This document shows positions 5,543-6,855 of a stretch of 6,855 nucleotides of DNA, piece after piece. The notes under the pieces are model-generated. The model was given only the letters and a program-made list of their open reading frames with translations. It did no database searches and was not told the origin of the DNA. Each line of letters begins with the position of its first letter. Position 1 is the stretch's first letter. Made by a program: the position numbers and the translations under genes. This DNA comes from Polynucleobacter meluiroseus (GTDB taxonomy: Bacteria; Pseudomonadota; Gammaproteobacteria; Burkholderiales; Burkholderiaceae): positions 1 to 6,855 of the forward strand of contig CALQED020000063.1 in assembly GCA_943329505.2 (NCBI GenBank). The letters run 5' to 3'.

Positions 5543-6567
5543 AAATCATGATCATTACAGATGCATGGGACCCACAAGTCAATGGGGTTGTGCGAACTTT
5601 AAAACAAACCCGAGCAGAATTAATTGGTATGGGCCATGAAGTAGAGATGATTACCCCAAATGGCTTCAAATCTATCCCTTGTCCAACCTATCCAGACATT
5701 GCTCTATCCCTCTTTCCTGGTAAAGAGGTGGCACGGCGTATTAAAGAGTTTGCTCCAGATGCTATGCATATTGCTACGGAGGGTCCGCTAGGTTTATCTG
5801 CCCGCTCTTATGGGGTGAAAAATAAACTCCCCTTTTCTACTGCATATCACACCCGTTTTCCAGAGTACGTAAAAGCCCGCACTGGAATTCCTTTGGCAAT
5901 TACATATGCATTCATTCGTTGGTTCCATAGTCCTTCCATGGCGGTGATGGCACCCACCATTGTGGTGAAAGATGATCTTGAGAAATATGGTCTGACGAAT
6001 GTTGTCCTATGGTCACGTGGCGTAGATTTGGATATTTTCAAGATGCAAGAATCCAAAGCCCTCAATACTGCTCACCCCATATTTTTGTATGTTGGGCGTG
6101 TTGCTGTAGAAAAAAACATTAACGCATTTCTGGAAATCGATTTACCTGGCTCAAAGTGGGTAGTGGGAGATGGCCCAGCAATGGCTGGAATCAAAGAAAA
6201 ATATCCTGAAATTAATTACTTAGGGGTTTTACAACAACATGAGTTGGCAAAAGTGTATGCCGCAGCAGATGTCTTTGTATTTCCAAGCAAAACCGACACC
6301 TTTGGGCTCGTTCTCCTTGAGGCAATGGCTTGTGGAACCCCTGTGGCAGCCTATCCAGTTACAGGACCAATCGATGTTTTGGGTAACTCTAAAGCCGGCG
6401 CTATGAACGATGATTTACGTATAGCCTGTATCGAGGCATTAAAGATTCCTCGGGAAGTTGCACGTGCGCATGCAGAAAAGTTTTCCTGGAGAGCGGCAAC
6501 GGAAGAATTTGCAAGGCATCTCAAGCCAGTCCCCACAACAGCAGTGCATGTAACCGCTATTGCCTAA
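5539..6567 (+). CDS. agt: Agt-type GT4 glycosyltransferase, probable diacylglycerol glucosyl- or glucuronosyltransferase
   Basis: A 342-residue GT-B fold glycosyltransferase of family GT4, peripheral to the inner membrane. In phosphate-starved bacteria the enzyme encoded next to PlcP adds a sugar from a UDP-sugar to diacylglycerol, giving phosphorus-free glycolipids. The acceptor half carries DAWDPQVNGVVRTL (8-21) and the conserved IATEGPLGL (78-86) and TAYHTRFPEY (101-110). The donor half begins at FLYVGRVAVEKN (182-193), and VVGDGPA lies at 208-214. The EX7E-type motif is SKTDTFGLVLLEAMACGTP (250-268), in which the first acid is Asp253 instead of Glu and the second is Glu261. Asp at the first position also occurs in related SqdX/MgtA-like enzymes. 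The ATGA overlap with plcP and a strong Shine-Dalgarno sequence give tight coupling. The precise sugar cannot be read from the sequence. Confidence 0.8.
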   Translation: MKIMIITDAWDPQVNGVVRTLKQTRAELIGMGHEVEMITPNGFKSIPCPTYPDIALSLFPGKEVARRIKEFAPDAMHIATEGPLGLSARSYGVKNKLPFSTAYHTRFPEYVKARTGIPLAITYAFIRWFHSPSMAVMAPTIVVKDDLEKYGLTNVVLWSRGVDLDIFKMQESKALNTAHPIFLYVGRVAVEKNINAFLEIDLPGSKWVVGDGPAMAGIKEKYPEINYLGVLQQHELAKVYAAADVFVFPSKTDTFGLVLLEAMACGTPVAAYPVTGPIDVLGNSKAGAMNDDLRIACIEALKIPREVARAHAEKFSWRAATEEFARHLKPVPTTAVHVTAIA

Positions 6568-6568
6568 A

Positions 6569-6573
6569 AAGAG
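6569..6573 (+). promoter_or_regulatory. Ribosome binding site supporting the TTG start of dgkA
   Basis: AAGAG directly follows the agt stop codon and lies 6 nt before TTG at 6580. The in-frame agt stop at 6565-6567 closes the frame upstream, and no ATG or GTG occurs in this frame before the conserved NRGF segment. The site and the TTG therefore decide the start. Confidence 0.6.
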
Positions 6574-6579
6574 CCATCC

Positions 6580-6855
6580 TTGAACTCCCCATACCACATA
6601 GATCAAAACCCACATAAGGGAAATCGTGGGTTTGCTCGTGCATGGCATGCTGCTAAGAATTCATGGTGTGGATTAGTGTATGCATTTCGTGAGGAGAGCG
6701 CATTTCGTCAGGAATTAACGCTGTTTGTACTATTAACGCCAATTACATTTCTTTTGTCTATCAGCTATTTAGAGAAAGCCTTGCTGATTGCCTCATTAAT
6801 CATGGTCCTGGTTGTTGAGTTGCTGAACTCTAGTGTAGAAGCTGCTATCGATCGC
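6580..6855 (+). CDS. dgkA: Diacylglycerol kinase DgkA, partial at the window edge
   Basis: The first 92 codons of a small integral membrane kinase that phosphorylates diacylglycerol to phosphatidic acid with ATP. The family is usually about 120 residues, so roughly 30 residues including the last transmembrane helix lie beyond the window. NRGFARAWHAAKNSWCGL (15-32) and the amphipathic FREESAFRQEL (36-46) match the N-terminus of E. coli DgkA. Helices follow at about 47-62 and 66-84. The catalytic segment VELLNSSVEAAIDR (79-92) carries Glu80 and Glu87, equivalent to E. coli Glu69 and Glu76. The start is TTG at 6580, 12 nt after the agt stop. A place behind plcP and agt suggests that it recycles diacylglycerol which is not glycosylated. 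That link is inference from gene order. Confidence 0.92.
   Translation, partial: MNSPYHIDQNPHKGNRGFARAWHAAKNSWCGLVYAFREESAFRQELTLFVLLTPITFLLSISYLEKALLIASLIMVLVVELLNSSVEAAIDR

Noticed and set aside
5847..6648. Three minus-strand frames opposite agt and the start of dgkA
   Set aside because: They are antisense to well-conserved GT4 and DgkA coding sequence and encode nothing recognisable.

Overview
The window reads like the chromosome of a moderately AT-rich freshwater betaproteobacterium. Polynucleobacter or a close Burkholderiales relative is my best guess. This rests on overall protein style, base composition and gene content, not on a search. Nothing indicates a phage, plasmid, transposon or CRISPR array, and no stretch over 300 bases lacks a gene.

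Left part (1-2876). Two tRNA genes, Pro(TGG) then Arg(TCT), are transcribed leftwards from a promoter at about 276-305. Divergent from them is a two-gene rightward unit. Its first gene encodes a 121-residue membrane-anchored or secreted protein rich in His. Its second encodes a 698-residue TonB-dependent outer-membrane receptor closely resembling the zinc receptor ZnuD. The gap between the two genes can fold into a three-helix structure. Its closing stem pairs the last codons of the small gene with the ribosome-binding region of the receptor gene, which suggests translational coupling or another form of RNA control.

Middle part (2873-4629). Two leftward genes lie here: a PlsC/OlsA-type membrane acyltransferase, then a class I PPK2 polyphosphate kinase. 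The PPK2 stop codon overlaps the receptor stop codon.

Right part (4642-6855). A rightward operon encodes a PlcP-type metallophosphoesterase, a GT4 glycosyltransferase of the Agt type (4-nt ATGA overlap) and diacylglycerol kinase DgkA (TTG start, cut by the window edge). Known PlcP enzymes release diacylglycerol from phospholipids and Agt glycosylates it. DgkA could return surplus diacylglycerol to phosphatidic acid. Upstream of plcP are four 11-bp units in one register, of which three resemble half-sites of a Pho box. They are followed by a TAATAC -10 element placed so that the predicted transcript begins at the A of the ATG.

Together the right half looks like a phosphate-economy locus: replacement of phospholipid by glycolipid, diacylglycerol recycling, an acyltransferase and polyphosphate use. 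The left half looks like a zinc-uptake locus. The individual families are known. The less ordinary items are the inferred PhoB-type leaderless promoter, the joining of dgkA to plcP-agt, and the structured leader between the small protein and the receptor.
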